Source: an uncultured Prevotellaceae bacterium
Lineage (GTDB): Bacteria > Bacteroidota > Bacteroidia > Bacteroidales > Bacteroidaceae
Length of the DNA stretch: 52,490 nucleotides
Reading direction: 5' to 3'
NCBI GenBank assembly: GCA_900318995.1
Contig: ONMR01000014.1
Span: 1 to 52,490, forward strand
Part shown: one piece after another, positions 17,200-26,445 of the stretch
How the letters are laid out: each line of letters opens with the position of its first letter
Numbering within the stretch: the stretch's first letter is position 1
Program-made: the position numbers and the translations under genes
Notes under the pieces: generated by a model
Databases searched by the model: none
What the model saw: only the letters and a program-made list of their open reading frames with translations
Told to the model about the DNA's origin: nothing

Positions 17200-18288
17200 C
17201 TACTTGTTGAATTTGTAATACCAGAAATAGGTCTGATGATATTGGATATATGTACTGTTGGCTTGGAATTGCTCTGGCTGATCTTTCAGATTCTCCAATG
17301 ACTCCCTGAATGAATCCAGAATCTTTTTCTGTGCTGCATATTCATCGGGCAGACGGTCAGCTGCCTCCTTATTATCCGTCAGGACCAAAAGTTGCATGTA
17401 GAACTTGGGGACCTTGCCTTTATATATATATGGTGTTATAAGGGAATCTGCTTTTTCCAGTTCACAATTAATCATTGACATGGCAATAACTACAGAGAGG
17501 GAATCATAAACATAGCCTGTTGTGGCCAACTGCAGAAAGTCAAGCATGGAATGCCTATTCCTATTATCTATAGGATAATTGAAAAGATGCTCCCCTATTC
17601 CTGTTCCGGGATTGGCGGCATCCAGTCTCAGCATGGCGTCCAGGCGGGCATTGGCAACGGTATAGTTTGCCTCTTCCTCTTTTTCTCCTACCTGCAGAGC
17701 CTTTTCAAACTGGCCATCGGCCGTGTATCTGTGTATCATCAGGGCCCGGTGAAGATTCTCGTCTGTATTACCCAGGATTCCTACGATACAAAACAGCAAT
17801 GTCATAATTAACAGATTACCTGAGACTATGCGCGGTCCGTTAAGAAGCGACTGACGCGGCACTTTCTGAATAATCTTACAGACAATGAACAAAACCACAC
17901 AGAATATGACTATTGCTATCCATACTTTCGTGTCCGGACCTGAGATTATCATACAACAATTATAGTCTTCAAATCCAGTCACCGTCCCCAACAAGAGAGC
18001 CGATATGAGATAGTTACATGCATACAATCCGTCCCTGAATCTGAACAGACGGGCAACCGGAATCTCCAACAGTGTAATCAGAAGAGCCAATGCAACGGGA
18101 ATGGCATAATAATGAAAGTTTGATTCTCCGTAACCGACAATTCCATCATAACCCCACCTATGCATCAGGCTTTGGTAAAGTTCGTCAAGCAGATCAGCCT
18201 GAAACAGACATAGCCATGAGAGTGCGAAAGCCATAAACAAGATTCCGCACAACCATCTGACCATCTTATCATCTGACTTACTTTGCAT
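17200..18288 (-). CDS. Multi-pass membrane protein, DUF6057-like
   Basis: The 362-residue product has about five membrane segments in its first half (roughly 11-30, 60-78, 86-105, 122-142 and 156-174), followed by a soluble helical half with TPR-like spacing (GQFEKALQVGEKEEEANYTVANARLD) and aromatic-rich C-terminal residues. It resembles the DUF6057 family of Bacteroidales membrane proteins, but I hold that loosely. The start overlaps the end of glgB by 11 nt, which implies translational coupling; an ATG at 18264 would remove the overlap. It is the last gene of the pbp1A-glgB operon. Function unknown. Confidence 0.7.
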   Translation of the reverse strand: MQSKSDDKMVRWLCGILFMAFALSWLCLFQADLLDELYQSLMHRWGYDGIVGYGESNFHYYAIPVALALLITLLEIPVARLFRFRDGLYACNYLISALLLGTVTGFEDYNCCMIISGPDTKVWIAIVIFCVVLFIVCKIIQKVPRQSLLNGPRIVSGNLLIMTLLFCIVGILGNTDENLHRALMIHRYTADGQFEKALQVGEKEEEANYTVANARLDAMLRLDAANPGTGIGEHLFNYPIDNRNRHSMLDFLQLATTGYVYDSLSVVIAMSMINCELEKADSLITPYIYKGKVPKFYMQLLVLTDNKEAADRLPDEYAAQKKILDSFRESLENLKDQPEQFQANSTYIQYHQTYFWYYKFNK

Positions 18289-20293
18289 TTGCCCTGACTT
18301 TCTTCAATACGATTGCCGTGCGGGCAGGCAGATATAGCTTGAGCCACTCCTTGCGCTGTTTCTTATACAGAGGATCCATAAGAGTGAAGTGTTCCATTTT
18401 ATCATCTACACGTCCGTATCCGCCAAACTCTATACTATCACTGTCCAGCACAGTCTTATAAGAGCCTCTTGGTACCAGGAATCCGTAATCGGAGAATGAT
18501 CGTGTGGGATTGAAGTTGAATACGAACACCAGATCTCCGCGTCCGAAAGCCAGCACCTGATCGCCGTCATTATGCCAATACTCTACTACATCCTTATTCT
18601 GGAAATTCCTGACAGAGCCTATCAGTTTCATCAATGCCCGGTCAAAATCACCAAGCCAGCAATAAGCAAGCTGTTTGTTATCGACCAGACTCCATTGGCG
18701 ACGTGCATACTTATGACTCCAACCGTTTCCCTCACGCGGAAAATCTATCCACTCGGGATGACCGAACTCATTGCCCATAAAGTTCAGATAGCCGCCGTTT
18801 ATGGTTGATGCTGTTATTAGCCTTATCATCTTATGAAGGGCTATGCCACGTGCGGTCACATCATTGCCGCCATCCTTGGTGAAATGCCAGTACATATCGG
18901 CATCGACCAGACGGAATATTACGGTCTTGTCGCCCACCAGAGCCTGGTCATGACTTTCCACATAGGATATGGTCTTCTCATCCTTGCGACGATTGGTCAC
19001 TTCCCAGTAAATTCCTGCCATGGACCAGTCCTCGTCCTTTCTCTCCTTTATGGTCTTGATCCAGTAGTCAGGGATATTCATGGCCAGACGGTAATCAAAT
19101 CCGTAACCGCCGTCATCAAAAGGAGCAGCCAGACCGGGCATGCCGCTTACCTCCTCTGCTATGGTTATTGCTTTGGGATTAAACTGATGTATCAGACGAT
19201 TAGCCAACATCAGATAACAGATGGCATCATCATCCTGATGGCCATTGAAATAATCATCATAGTTACAGAAAGCCTCACCCAATCCGTGACTATAGTAAAG
19301 CATTGACGTTACACCGTCAAAACGGTATCCGTCAAAATGGAACTCATCAAGCCAGTATTTACAGTTGGAGAGCAGGTAATGGAGTACCTGGGTCTTACCG
19401 TAATCAAAACAGAGCGAACCCCAGGCTGAATGTTCATGTCGGTCACCGGGAAGAAAATACTGATTTGGATCTCCGGCCAGATTACCCAGGCCCTCATACT
19501 CGTTCTTGACAGAATGGGAATGAACCAGGTCCATAATTACCGATATTCCCATGCCGTGAGCTGTATCAATCAGATCCTTCAGTTCCTCCGGGGTGCCAAA
19601 GCGCGAAGAAGGAGCAAAAAAGCTGGATACATGATATCCGAAACTGCCGTAATACGGGTGTTCCTGGATTGCCATAACCTGAATACAGTTATAACCGTCC
19701 TCCTTTACACGCGGCAATACGTTATTCTTGAATTCGATGTATGTGCCTACGCCCTCACGTTCCTGTGCCATACCCACATGACATTCGTAAATCAGCAGAG
19801 GATCCTGTTTGGGCTTAAAATCCTTATGTCTGAATACAAATTCACTGTCTGGATTCCAGACTTGAGCAGAAAAGATCTTTGAAGAGTTGTCCTGAACCAC
19901 TCTGCGACACCATGCGGGAATACGGTCCCCTTGGCCTCCGTTCCACTTGACACGCATCTTATAGTGCTGACCATGCGATATCATGCCGTTCGGAATATGG
20001 AGTTCCCAATCACCGGCATCATTTATTCGCTGAAGGCGGAAACGATCCTCTTCCTTCCAGCCAGAGAAATCTCCGATAAGGAAAATCTCCGTAGCGTTTG
20101 GAGCCCATTCACGGAACACCCAGCCGTCAACTGTACGCTGCAAGCCATAATACAAATAGCCCGATGCAAAATCAACAAGGCTGATCTTACCTCCTGTAAG
20201 TTCATTCTCACGCCAAAGAGCATGCTTGTGACGCCCTTCGATGGCTGCCTGATAAGGCGAAAGCCAAGGATCATTCTCTATTATCTTTAACAT
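18278..20293 (-). CDS. glgB: 1,4-alpha-glucan branching enzyme, eukaryote-like GH13_8 type
   Basis: The 671-residue enzyme forms alpha-1,6 branches in glycogen. It has an N-terminal CBM48 domain (about 40-135; REWAPNATEIFLIGDFSGW), the GH13 catalytic barrel (about 165-560) and a C-terminal beta domain. Catalytic residues are visible: nucleophile Asp326 (YRFDGVTSMLY), acid/base Glu380 (TIAEEVSGMPG) and Asp449 (YVESHDQALVGD). The shared blocks (NVLPRVKEDGYNCIQVMAI, YLNFMGNEFGHPEWIDFPR) are those of animal and plant branching enzymes rather than the E. coli GlgB type. It overlaps the YhcH gene by 7 nt upstream and the membrane-protein gene by 11 nt downstream. No other glycogen gene is in the window. 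Confidence 0.95.
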   Translation of the reverse strand: MLKIIENDPWLSPYQAAIEGRHKHALWRENELTGGKISLVDFASGYLYYGLQRTVDGWVFREWAPNATEIFLIGDFSGWKEEDRFRLQRINDAGDWELHIPNGMISHGQHYKMRVKWNGGQGDRIPAWCRRVVQDNSSKIFSAQVWNPDSEFVFRHKDFKPKQDPLLIYECHVGMAQEREGVGTYIEFKNNVLPRVKEDGYNCIQVMAIQEHPYYGSFGYHVSSFFAPSSRFGTPEELKDLIDTAHGMGISVIMDLVHSHSVKNEYEGLGNLAGDPNQYFLPGDRHEHSAWGSLCFDYGKTQVLHYLLSNCKYWLDEFHFDGYRFDGVTSMLYYSHGLGEAFCNYDDYFNGHQDDDAICYLMLANRLIHQFNPKAITIAEEVSGMPGLAAPFDDGGYGFDYRLAMNIPDYWIKTIKERKDEDWSMAGIYWEVTNRRKDEKTISYVESHDQALVGDKTVIFRLVDADMYWHFTKDGGNDVTARGIALHKMIRLITASTINGGYLNFMGNEFGHPEWIDFPREGNGWSHKYARRQWSLVDNKQLAYCWLGDFDRALMKLIGSVRNFQNKDVVEYWHNDGDQVLAFGRGDLVFVFNFNPTRSFSDYGFLVPRGSYKTVLDSDSIEFGGYGRVDDKMEHFTLMDPLYKKQRKEWLKLYLPARTAIVLKKVRANAK

Positions 20294-20739
20294 GACTTCC
20301 TGATTTTAATCACCAGCTTGAGAATACCGGTATCGGTAATGGCCGGAGCATGTCCTTCGCCGGGGAAAAACACAACAAACATACCTTTTCGGACATTAAT
20401 ATAAGAATCACACAAGCCCGAATAAAAGGCGACGTCCCTGACGCCGTCATAAGGCACGGAAGGAGACGGCAAGAAACATTCTGCCATAAATCCCATCTCT
20501 TCATCACAGGAGACAGGAACCTGTATATCGATATATTCCTGGTGGGCCTCTATCGGAACCTGCTGACGGGTCTGTGCATCCTGTCGGTTAACATTGACAA
20601 AAAGGTCATTGGACTGAAGTTCAATCCTGCCAGGTTGCAATGAAGAAAGATCGGTGTTACGGAAGAACTCAACCACCTTTCCCATCAGAGGACTCAGATA
20701 GGCATAATTCTCTAATCTGTCAAGCGTATCAAGTATCAT
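20287..20739 (-). CDS. YhcH/YjgK/YiaL-family (DUF386) protein
   Basis: The 150-residue cupin-like protein belongs to the family of YhcH and EbgC, small metal-binding proteins found with sugar and sialic-acid catabolism genes. Family marks are EAHQEYIDIQ near residues 64-73 and FFPGEGHAP near 125-133, whose His and Glu residues would bind the metal. The exact substrate is unknown; a sugar anomerase or isomerase role is the usual suggestion. Its place between the MORN-protein gene (4-nt gap) and glgB (7-nt overlap) suggests carbohydrate work in the same operon. Confidence 0.85.
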   Translation of the reverse strand: MILDTLDRLENYAYLSPLMGKVVEFFRNTDLSSLQPGRIELQSNDLFVNVNRQDAQTRQQVPIEAHQEYIDIQVPVSCDEEMGFMAECFLPSPSVPYDGVRDVAFYSGLCDSYINVRKGMFVVFFPGEGHAPAITDTGILKLVIKIRKSC

Positions 20740-20743
20740 AGAG

Positions 20744-21760
20744 TCAATAAATAATAGTTCTTATCTTTTTTCCGGACTCATCCTTGACAATGAATGTTCC
20801 GGTACGGAAACCTTCTTTGAAGACGCCCTCAAGGAGGGTTCCGTCAGCCTCCTTAACAACACCTTTTCCGTCAACCACTCCGTTTACGAAACTCCCCGAG
20901 TATTTTGTACCGTCAGCCAGTATCATGGAGCCGTTTCCCCAAGGAACATCATCCTTCCATTCACCTTCGTAACTGTCACCGTTGGCCCACTTCATCCGGC
21001 CCGTTCCATCACGACGGTTTTCTTTCCATTCTCCGTCATAGACAGAACCTTCAGCCCAGGTAAAAACGCCTTTTCCGTCAGCCATCCCGTCTTTGAACGA
21101 TCCATTATAGGAATCCCCGTTGGCAAATACATAATCACCCTTACCTGATATTGTTCCGTTTTTGAACTGACCTTTATATGTATCACCGTTCGGCAAGGTG
21201 CAAATACCGTTTCCATTTTCCAGATCATTCTTCCATAAGCCGGAATAACTGTAATTGCCAGACCTGAATTCTCCCTGACCTTCACGAAGTCCCTTGACCC
21301 ATGAACCTCTGTACTCAGAACTGTCACTCCAGCTCATGGTTCCGGTCCCGTCTCTCAGGTCCCTATCCCACTGACCGGAGTAATAAGAGCCATCAACCCA
21401 CATATATACCCCTTTGCCATGACGGCATCCGTCATCCCAGGTTCCTTTATATACATCACCGGATGAGTATTGAAGTTCACCTTCACCGCAACGGACATTC
21501 TTGTCCCAAAAGCCCAGATATACATCTCCATTTGCATAATGGCATATGCCGACCCCCTTACGCTGCCCCTTTTCAAATGCACCTTCATATACGTCGCCGT
21601 TCACATAATCCGTACGTCCGGTACCGTTGGGTTTACCAAGTTTCATCTGACCTGTATATACGGTACCGTCTTTTAGCACGACAGGATTTTTGGCGTGTTG
21701 CGCCCTCACTGAAGGACATGCAATCAGGACAAGAATCAGAATATTCCGTATGTACCTCAT
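20744..21760 (-). CDS. Secreted MORN-repeat protein
   Basis: The 338-residue protein has a signal peptide (1-20, ending SVRA) and then about 13 tandem MORN repeats of roughly 23 residues (residues 31-330; typical unit GDVYEGAFEKGQRKGVGICHY). MORN repeats build an extended beta-strand ladder known for lipid or protein contacts. With no other domain it is probably a periplasmic or envelope scaffold. Its ATG overlaps the kdsB stop by 4 nt and the YhcH gene follows after 4 nt, so it is firmly within an operon for peptidoglycan, LPS and glycogen enzymes. No substrate or partner can be named. Confidence 0.88.
   Translation of the reverse strand: MRYIRNILILVLIACPSVRAQHAKNPVVLKDGTVYTGQMKLGKPNGTGRTDYVNGDVYEGAFEKGQRKGVGICHYANGDVYLGFWDKNVRCGEGELQYSSGDVYKGTWDDGCRHGKGVYMWVDGSYYSGQWDRDLRDGTGTMSWSDSSEYRGSWVKGLREGQGEFRSGNYSYSGLWKNDLENGNGICTLPNGDTYKGQFKNGTISGKGDYVFANGDSYNGSFKDGMADGKGVFTWAEGSVYDGEWKENRRDGTGRMKWANGDSYEGEWKDDVPWGNGSMILADGTKYSGSFVNGVVDGKGVVKEADGTLLEGVFKEGFRTGTFIVKDESGKKIRTIIY
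20786..21670 (-). repeat. Tandem MORN-coding repeats (about 13 x 69 bp)
   Basis: The protein-level 23-residue repeats give about 69-bp periodicity at the DNA level, with recurring GG(T/A)GACxxxTAT-like starts. The copies have diverged in sequence, so this is an ageing coding repeat rather than a recent DNA duplication. Confidence 0.8.
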
Positions 21761-22512
21761 AGATTATGCTCTTTAAGGTATAACTCTGCGGCAGCCAGAT
21801 CATCCGGAGTATCAATACCGATGGTCTCTACATCGGTTAATCCTACTTTGATACGATAACCGGCAGATAGCCAACGCAACTGCTCCAGACTTTCGGCCTT
21901 CTCCAAAGGAGCCTGAGGCAGTCCCGTAACAGTTTCAAGAACCGCGGCTCTGAATGCATACAATCCGATATGCTTATAGTATATATGTCTGGAAGTCCAT
22001 TCATTCTCGGGTACCCCTCTGAGGTAAGGTATGACACTGCGGCTGAAATAGAGTGCATTCCAGTTATCATCGACCACAACCTTGGGGCTGTTGGGATTCG
22101 AGATCTTCTCAAACGTGGTATCGGGAGCAAACGGCTTTACAAGGGTGGCTATATCGGTATCGTCAATCTCAAAAAGACTCTTGATGGTCTGTAACTGTGA
22201 CGGTTGGATAAACGGTTCATCACCCTGTATGTTGACCACGACATCGGCTTTCACCCCACACTTGACATAAGCCTCATAACAACGGTCTGTACCGCTCTTA
22301 TGGTCACTGCGAGTCATGATGGGAGTAAAACCGTAATCTTTGACGACATCAAAGATACGTACGTCGTCAGTTGCTACAAAAACATTATCAAACACTTTAC
22401 CGGCCTGCTCGCAAACACGTATTATCACAGGCTTTCCTCCAAGGACAGCCAATGGCTTGGCAGGAAAGCGGGTCGAAGCGTAACGGGCAGGAATTATTGC
22501 TGCAAATACCAT
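21757..22512 (-). CDS. kdsB: 3-deoxy-manno-octulosonate cytidylyltransferase (CMP-KDO synthetase)
   Basis: The 251-residue enzyme activates KDO with CTP to give CMP-KDO for the lipopolysaccharide inner core, in the cytoplasm. The signature IPARYASTRFPAKPLA (residues 7-22) is the nucleotide-binding start of the family; RSDHKSGTDR and NIQGDEPFI (near 95-103) bind CTP and magnesium. Length is normal. The ATG overlaps the last base of the pbp1A stop, and the MORN gene overlaps its end by 4 nt, so translation is coupled along the operon. Confidence 0.97.
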   Translation of the reverse strand: MVFAAIIPARYASTRFPAKPLAVLGGKPVIIRVCEQAGKVFDNVFVATDDVRIFDVVKDYGFTPIMTRSDHKSGTDRCYEAYVKCGVKADVVVNIQGDEPFIQPSQLQTIKSLFEIDDTDIATLVKPFAPDTTFEKISNPNSPKVVVDDNWNALYFSRSVIPYLRGVPENEWTSRHIYYKHIGLYAFRAAVLETVTGLPQAPLEKAESLEQLRWLSAGYRIKVGLTDVETIGIDTPDDLAAAELYLKEHNL

Positions 22513-24860
22513 CAGAAAGAATCTATCGTATAGTTTTCAAAAACATCATCCTGAAAAACGTCATTACCGGCACAAGGGTCATATCCGACCGGGATTTCAA
22601 ACCTGGCGCTTGGTGAATAACCCAACCTGGCCGAATCGGCATAAACCTTATCCATGAACATACCGAATACAGGCAGTGCCGCATGAGCTCCCTGGCCGTG
22701 ATCCATATCGTCAAAATGGATGTCACGGTCCTCGCCTCCTACCCAGCATCCGGCCACAAGGTCAGGTGTATATCCCATAAACCAGGCATCCGAGTGATTA
22801 TCGGTAGTACCGGTCTTACCGCCACAGTCAACCTTGAAGAATGTCGGGAACAGACGTGAGCTGCGCAGACGTGTTCCTGTTCCTTCATTAACTACGGCAC
22901 GCATCATGTCAATCATCTTGAAAGAAGTCTCCTCACTTACCACCTCATTGCTACGTGCCGAGAACTGAGCCAGAATATTACCCTCTGAATCCTCTATCCT
23001 GGTCACGAATAGCGGAGTAGTACGTATTCCATGATTCACAAACGCCGTATATGCACTGACCATCTCCATGACTGAAACGTCGCAAGTACCCAGGCAGAGC
23101 GAATAAACAGGTTCGATAGCCTGGTTCCTGAGTCCGAACTCATGAAGCAGGTTGACGAACGCATATGGACTGAGCTGGCTCATAAGCCAGGCTGTGACAT
23201 TGTTATTTGAACGTGACAGGCCCCACTTGAGAGTGACCAGCTGCCCCAGCATCTGCTTGCCGTCATCTTTGGGCTGCCAGATCTGTCCTGATTCAGTAAG
23301 GATTGTCTGGGTCTGGTTAATAACCTGGTCGCATGGCGAATAACCGCTTTCCATGCCCAGGGCATAGAGGTACGGTTTCATGGTAGAACCTACCTGACGG
23401 CGTCCTGCGGTTACCATATCATACTGGAATGCCCGATAATCAGGACCTCCCACATATGCCCGTACGAATCCGCTCTTAGGCTCCATACACATGAATCCTG
23501 TACGGAGATAGAATTTCATATATCGGATTGAGTCCAGCGGTGTCAGCACGGTGTCAATATCTCCGTTGTATGAGAATACGGTCATCTGGCGCGGAGTATT
23601 GAAGACCTTACGGATTGAATCCTCGCTTACCCCCTTGGCCTGAAGGCCGCGGTAACGGTCTGTCTGTTGCATAGCGCGATTCATTATCCGGTTTATTTCA
23701 TCGGTTGACAGTTTATTTGTAAACGGAGCGGTCTTAACCTTTTGCTTGGCCTTGAAGAAATCAGGCTGGAGATAACCCTGTAGCTGTGCCGCTACTGCAT
23801 CTTCGGCATACTGCTGCATGCGGGAGTCAATCGTCACATAGACCTTAAGCCCGTCAGTATACAAATCATAAGGTTTACCGTTCTGGTTGGTATTCTTATT
23901 GCACCAGCCGAACAGAGGATCCTGCTCCCAGTCCAATGAATCCTCATAGAACTGCTGCATCTGCCATCCGCGGTAATTGCTTCGTTCAGGTTTCTGTTTC
24001 CTCATGATTGAACGGAGATACTCCCTGAAATATGTAGCCTGTCCCACTTTGTGGTCAACTTTGTGATAGTTAAGCACAATATCCGTGGCCTGCAGCGAAT
24101 CGGTCTGAGAAGCGGTCAGGTATCCGGCTTTCTCCATCTGTCCGAGAACCACATTGCGGCGTTCCCTTGTCCTTTCCTTCCTTCGGAGCGGATTATAGAG
24201 TGATGCATTCTTACACATTCCCACCAGCATGGCTGATTCCTCGGCGTTCAACTCTGAAGGCAGTTTGCCGAAATAAGTCATGGAAGCCGTATATATGCCT
24301 ACAGCATTGTTTACGAAATCATATTTATTAAGGTACAGCGTAAGGATCTCCTCCTTTGTATAATAACGTTCCAGTTTGACAGCCACCACCCATTCCGTGG
24401 GTTTCTGGAGGGCACGCTGAACCGACCCGCTTGCAACGTGTTCCGTATAGAGCTGTTTGGCAAGTTGTTGTGTAATAGTACTGCCGCCACCGGCACTGCG
24501 CTGTTGAAGTATGACGCGCTTTATTATTGCCCTGAGCAGCGCCTTAAGGTCAATTCCGGAGTGCTCAGCAAAACGGACATCCTCAGTAGCCACCAGCGCC
24601 TGGACAAGATAAGGCGACAGATCCTCAAAATCCACCCATATGCGATTGTCCTCACTGCGGGCAAAAGAACCCAGCACGACCCCGTCGGATGATATAATCT
24701 GAGTAGCGAACTTATCTATGGGATTCTCAAGGTCTTCAATGGCAGGAGCATTACCTATCCACCCCTTGCTGATACCTGTAAAGAAAAGGTACAATGAAAT
24801 GATTCCGAGAAAGAATAAAATCCACAATCCGAGTATTATACGCTTAACTGTCTTGCTCAT
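22512..24860 (-). CDS. pbp1A: Penicillin-binding protein 1A (bifunctional class A)
   Basis: The 782-residue inner-membrane enzyme polymerises and cross-links peptidoglycan. A short cytoplasmic start and one TM (about 8-28) precede the GT51 glycosyltransferase domain (about 50-240; ATEDVRFAEHSGID with catalytic Glu93, and GGSTITQQLAKQL). The transpeptidase domain (about 440-740) has Ser492 in STMK, S551-N-N553 and K682-T-G. All active-site motifs are intact. It leads a minus-strand run of six tightly packed genes down to 17200. A -7 element lies about 60 nt upstream. Confidence 0.96.
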   Translation of the reverse strand: MSKTVKRIILGLWILFFLGIISLYLFFTGISKGWIGNAPAIEDLENPIDKFATQIISSDGVVLGSFARSEDNRIWVDFEDLSPYLVQALVATEDVRFAEHSGIDLKALLRAIIKRVILQQRSAGGGSTITQQLAKQLYTEHVASGSVQRALQKPTEWVVAVKLERYYTKEEILTLYLNKYDFVNNAVGIYTASMTYFGKLPSELNAEESAMLVGMCKNASLYNPLRRKERTRERRNVVLGQMEKAGYLTASQTDSLQATDIVLNYHKVDHKVGQATYFREYLRSIMRKQKPERSNYRGWQMQQFYEDSLDWEQDPLFGWCNKNTNQNGKPYDLYTDGLKVYVTIDSRMQQYAEDAVAAQLQGYLQPDFFKAKQKVKTAPFTNKLSTDEINRIMNRAMQQTDRYRGLQAKGVSEDSIRKVFNTPRQMTVFSYNGDIDTVLTPLDSIRYMKFYLRTGFMCMEPKSGFVRAYVGGPDYRAFQYDMVTAGRRQVGSTMKPYLYALGMESGYSPCDQVINQTQTILTESGQIWQPKDDGKQMLGQLVTLKWGLSRSNNNVTAWLMSQLSPYAFVNLLHEFGLRNQAIEPVYSLCLGTCDVSVMEMVSAYTAFVNHGIRTTPLFVTRIEDSEGNILAQFSARSNEVVSEETSFKMIDMMRAVVNEGTGTRLRSSRLFPTFFKVDCGGKTGTTDNHSDAWFMGYTPDLVAGCWVGGEDRDIHFDDMDHGQGAHAALPVFGMFMDKVYADSARLGYSPSARFEIPVGYDPCAGNDVFQDDVFENYTIDSF

Positions 24861-24917
24861 TTGAATGACACTGTTCTACTGCAGTACGACGATATACTGA
24901 GTTATATTTATATTGTA

Positions 24918-24925
24918 CAAATTTA
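24918..24925 (-). promoter_or_regulatory. Putative -7 element of the pbp1A operon
   Basis: On the minus strand this reads TAAATTTG (TAnnTTTG), 58 nt before the pbp1A ATG. The -33 element is not clear. Confidence 0.5.
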
Positions 24926-25020
24926 ATATAAAAACATGGTATGAATAATACTCTTAAGCCAAAATTTGGGTTTTTACGGAAAGTTATGAACAAGCACTCT
25001 TCAAGTTGGTATTTTATTAG

Positions 25021-25028
25021 TAATTTTG
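25021..25028 (+). promoter_or_regulatory. Putative -7 element of the pyrB operon
   Basis: TAATTTTG matches TAnnTTTG and is 25 nt before the pyrB ATG at 25053. A TTG at 25006-25008 is too close to be a standard -33 element. Confidence 0.5.
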
Positions 25029-25052
25029 ACCTCCCGAACAAACTGTATACAA

Positions 25053-25973
25053 ATGGACCAAACAGGCAGAAGTCTGATTTCACTTGAGGGGCTTGACAGA
25101 GAAGATATCCTGTGGCTCCTTGGGCACGCCGCCCGTTTTGAGGCAAGCCCGAACAGCAAGATCCTTGACGGAAAAATTGTAGCCACCCTGTTCTTTGAAC
25201 CTTCGACCAGGACAAGGTTAAGTTTTGAAACCGCAGTAAACCGTCTGGGTGGACGCGTAATAGGTTTTTCGGACGCAGCGACTACAAGTTCTTCAAAAGG
25301 CGAAACCCTAAAGGACACCATCATGATGGTGAGTAACTATGCCGACCTTATCATAATGAGGCATTACCTGGAAGGTGCCGCGCGATATGCCAGCGAAGTA
25401 TCGCCTGTGCCGATCATCAATGCCGGAGACGGAGCGAACCAGCACCCGTCACAGACTATGCTTGACCTCTATTCCATGCTTAAGACCCAGGGACGCCTGG
25501 ATGACCTGAACATCTATCTTGTAGGTGATCTCAAATATGGCCGCACGGTTCACTCCATGCTTACCGCCATGAGATTCTTCAATCCAACGTTCCATTTCAT
25601 ATCACCCGATGAGTTGCGGATGCCTGATGAGTATAAGGAATACTGCCGCAATAACGGAATAAGATTTGAGGAACACTCCAGTTTTGACGAGGATACCATT
25701 GCCGATGCTGACATACTGTACATGACAAGGGTCCAGCGTGAGAGATTCACCGATCTTATGGAATACGAGCGCGTCAAAGACATGTTCATCCTGAAAAACG
25801 ACATGTTACGCAAGACAAAACCGAATCTGAGGATACTCCATCCGCTCCCCAGGGTGAACGAGATAGCCCAGGATGTGGATGCCAACCCCAAAGCATACTA
25901 TTTCCAGCAGGCCAAAAACGGTCTGTTTGTTCGTGAAGCTCTTATCTGCAATGCCTTGAACCTACTTAAATGA
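25053..25973 (+). CDS. pyrB: Aspartate carbamoyltransferase, catalytic subunit
   Basis: The 306-residue subunit joins carbamoyl phosphate and aspartate in the first committed step of pyrimidine synthesis. The carbamoyl-phosphate motif [11 protein letters not shown] (near 53-63), [12 protein letters not shown] in the middle and HPLPRVNEI near 264-272 are all present. Length is standard. I chose the ATG at 25053; the longer frame relies on a TTG at 25026 that lies inside the promoter element. The stop overlaps the pyrI ATG by 4 nt (ATGA), fitting the stoichiometric catalytic-regulatory complex. Confidence 0.97.
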   Translation: MDQTGRSLISLEGLDREDILWLLGHAARFEASPNSKILDGKIVATLFFEPSTRTRLSFETAVNRLGGRVIGFSDAATTSSSKGETLKDTIMMVSNYADLIIMRHYLEGAARYASEVSPVPIINAGDGANQHPSQTMLDLYSMLKTQGRLDDLNIYLVGDLKYGRTVHSMLTAMRFFNPTFHFISPDELRMPDEYKEYCRNNGIRFEEHSSFDEDTIADADILYMTRVQRERFTDLMEYERVKDMFILKNDMLRKTKPNLRILHPLPRVNEIAQDVDANPKAYYFQQAKNGLFVREALICNALNLLK

Positions 25974-26443
25974 CAGTTATGGAGAAATCGGAAAAATCAG
26001 AACTGCTCGTTGCAGCCCTTGAGAACGGAACTGTTATAGACCACATCCCGTCAAACAAAGTTTTTGACGTAGTCAACCTGTTGGGGCTGACCGGCATTAA
26101 CACCCCCATAACCATAGGCGCCAATCTGAACAGCCGTAAAATGACAAGCAAAGGAATAATCAAGATAGCCGACAGATACTTCTCGGAAGATGAATGCAGC
26201 AAGTTGTCTGTGATTGCTCCGAACATTGTCCTTAACATCATCCGCGATTACGAGGTTGTGGAAAAGAAGCGTATCTCTCTGCCGGATGAGGTACGCGGCA
26301 TTGTAAAATGCGGCAATCCCAAATGCATAACCAATCATGAACCAATGCAGACCGTGTTTGACGTGGTTGACAAGAACAACGGCACACTGCGCTGCAGATA
26401 TTGCAACAAGGATATTTACAAAGATGCCATAAAACTTCTTTGA
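25970..26443 (+). CDS. pyrI: Aspartate carbamoyltransferase, regulatory subunit
   Basis: The 157-residue subunit binds the nucleotide effectors that regulate PyrB. The N-terminal allosteric domain (about 8-105; [20 protein letters not shown] and [13 protein letters not shown]) is followed by the zinc domain with four cysteines in a C-x4-C ... C-x2-C arrangement (CGNPKC and CRYC), which contacts the catalytic chain. The start ATG overlaps the pyrB stop by 4 nt. The second ATG (residue 4) is an alternative. Confidence 0.96.
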   Translation: MTVMEKSEKSELLVAALENGTVIDHIPSNKVFDVVNLLGLTGINTPITIGANLNSRKMTSKGIIKIADRYFSEDECSKLSVIAPNIVLNIIRDYEVVEKKRISLPDEVRGIVKCGNPKCITNHEPMQTVFDVVDKNNGTLRCRYCNKDIYKDAIKLL

Positions 26444-26445
26444 CA

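Noticed and set aside
20786-21670. Possible CRISPR or satellite array because of 69-bp periodicity
   Set aside because: The period comes from protein-level MORN repeats within one open frame; DNA copies are diverged and there are no spacers.
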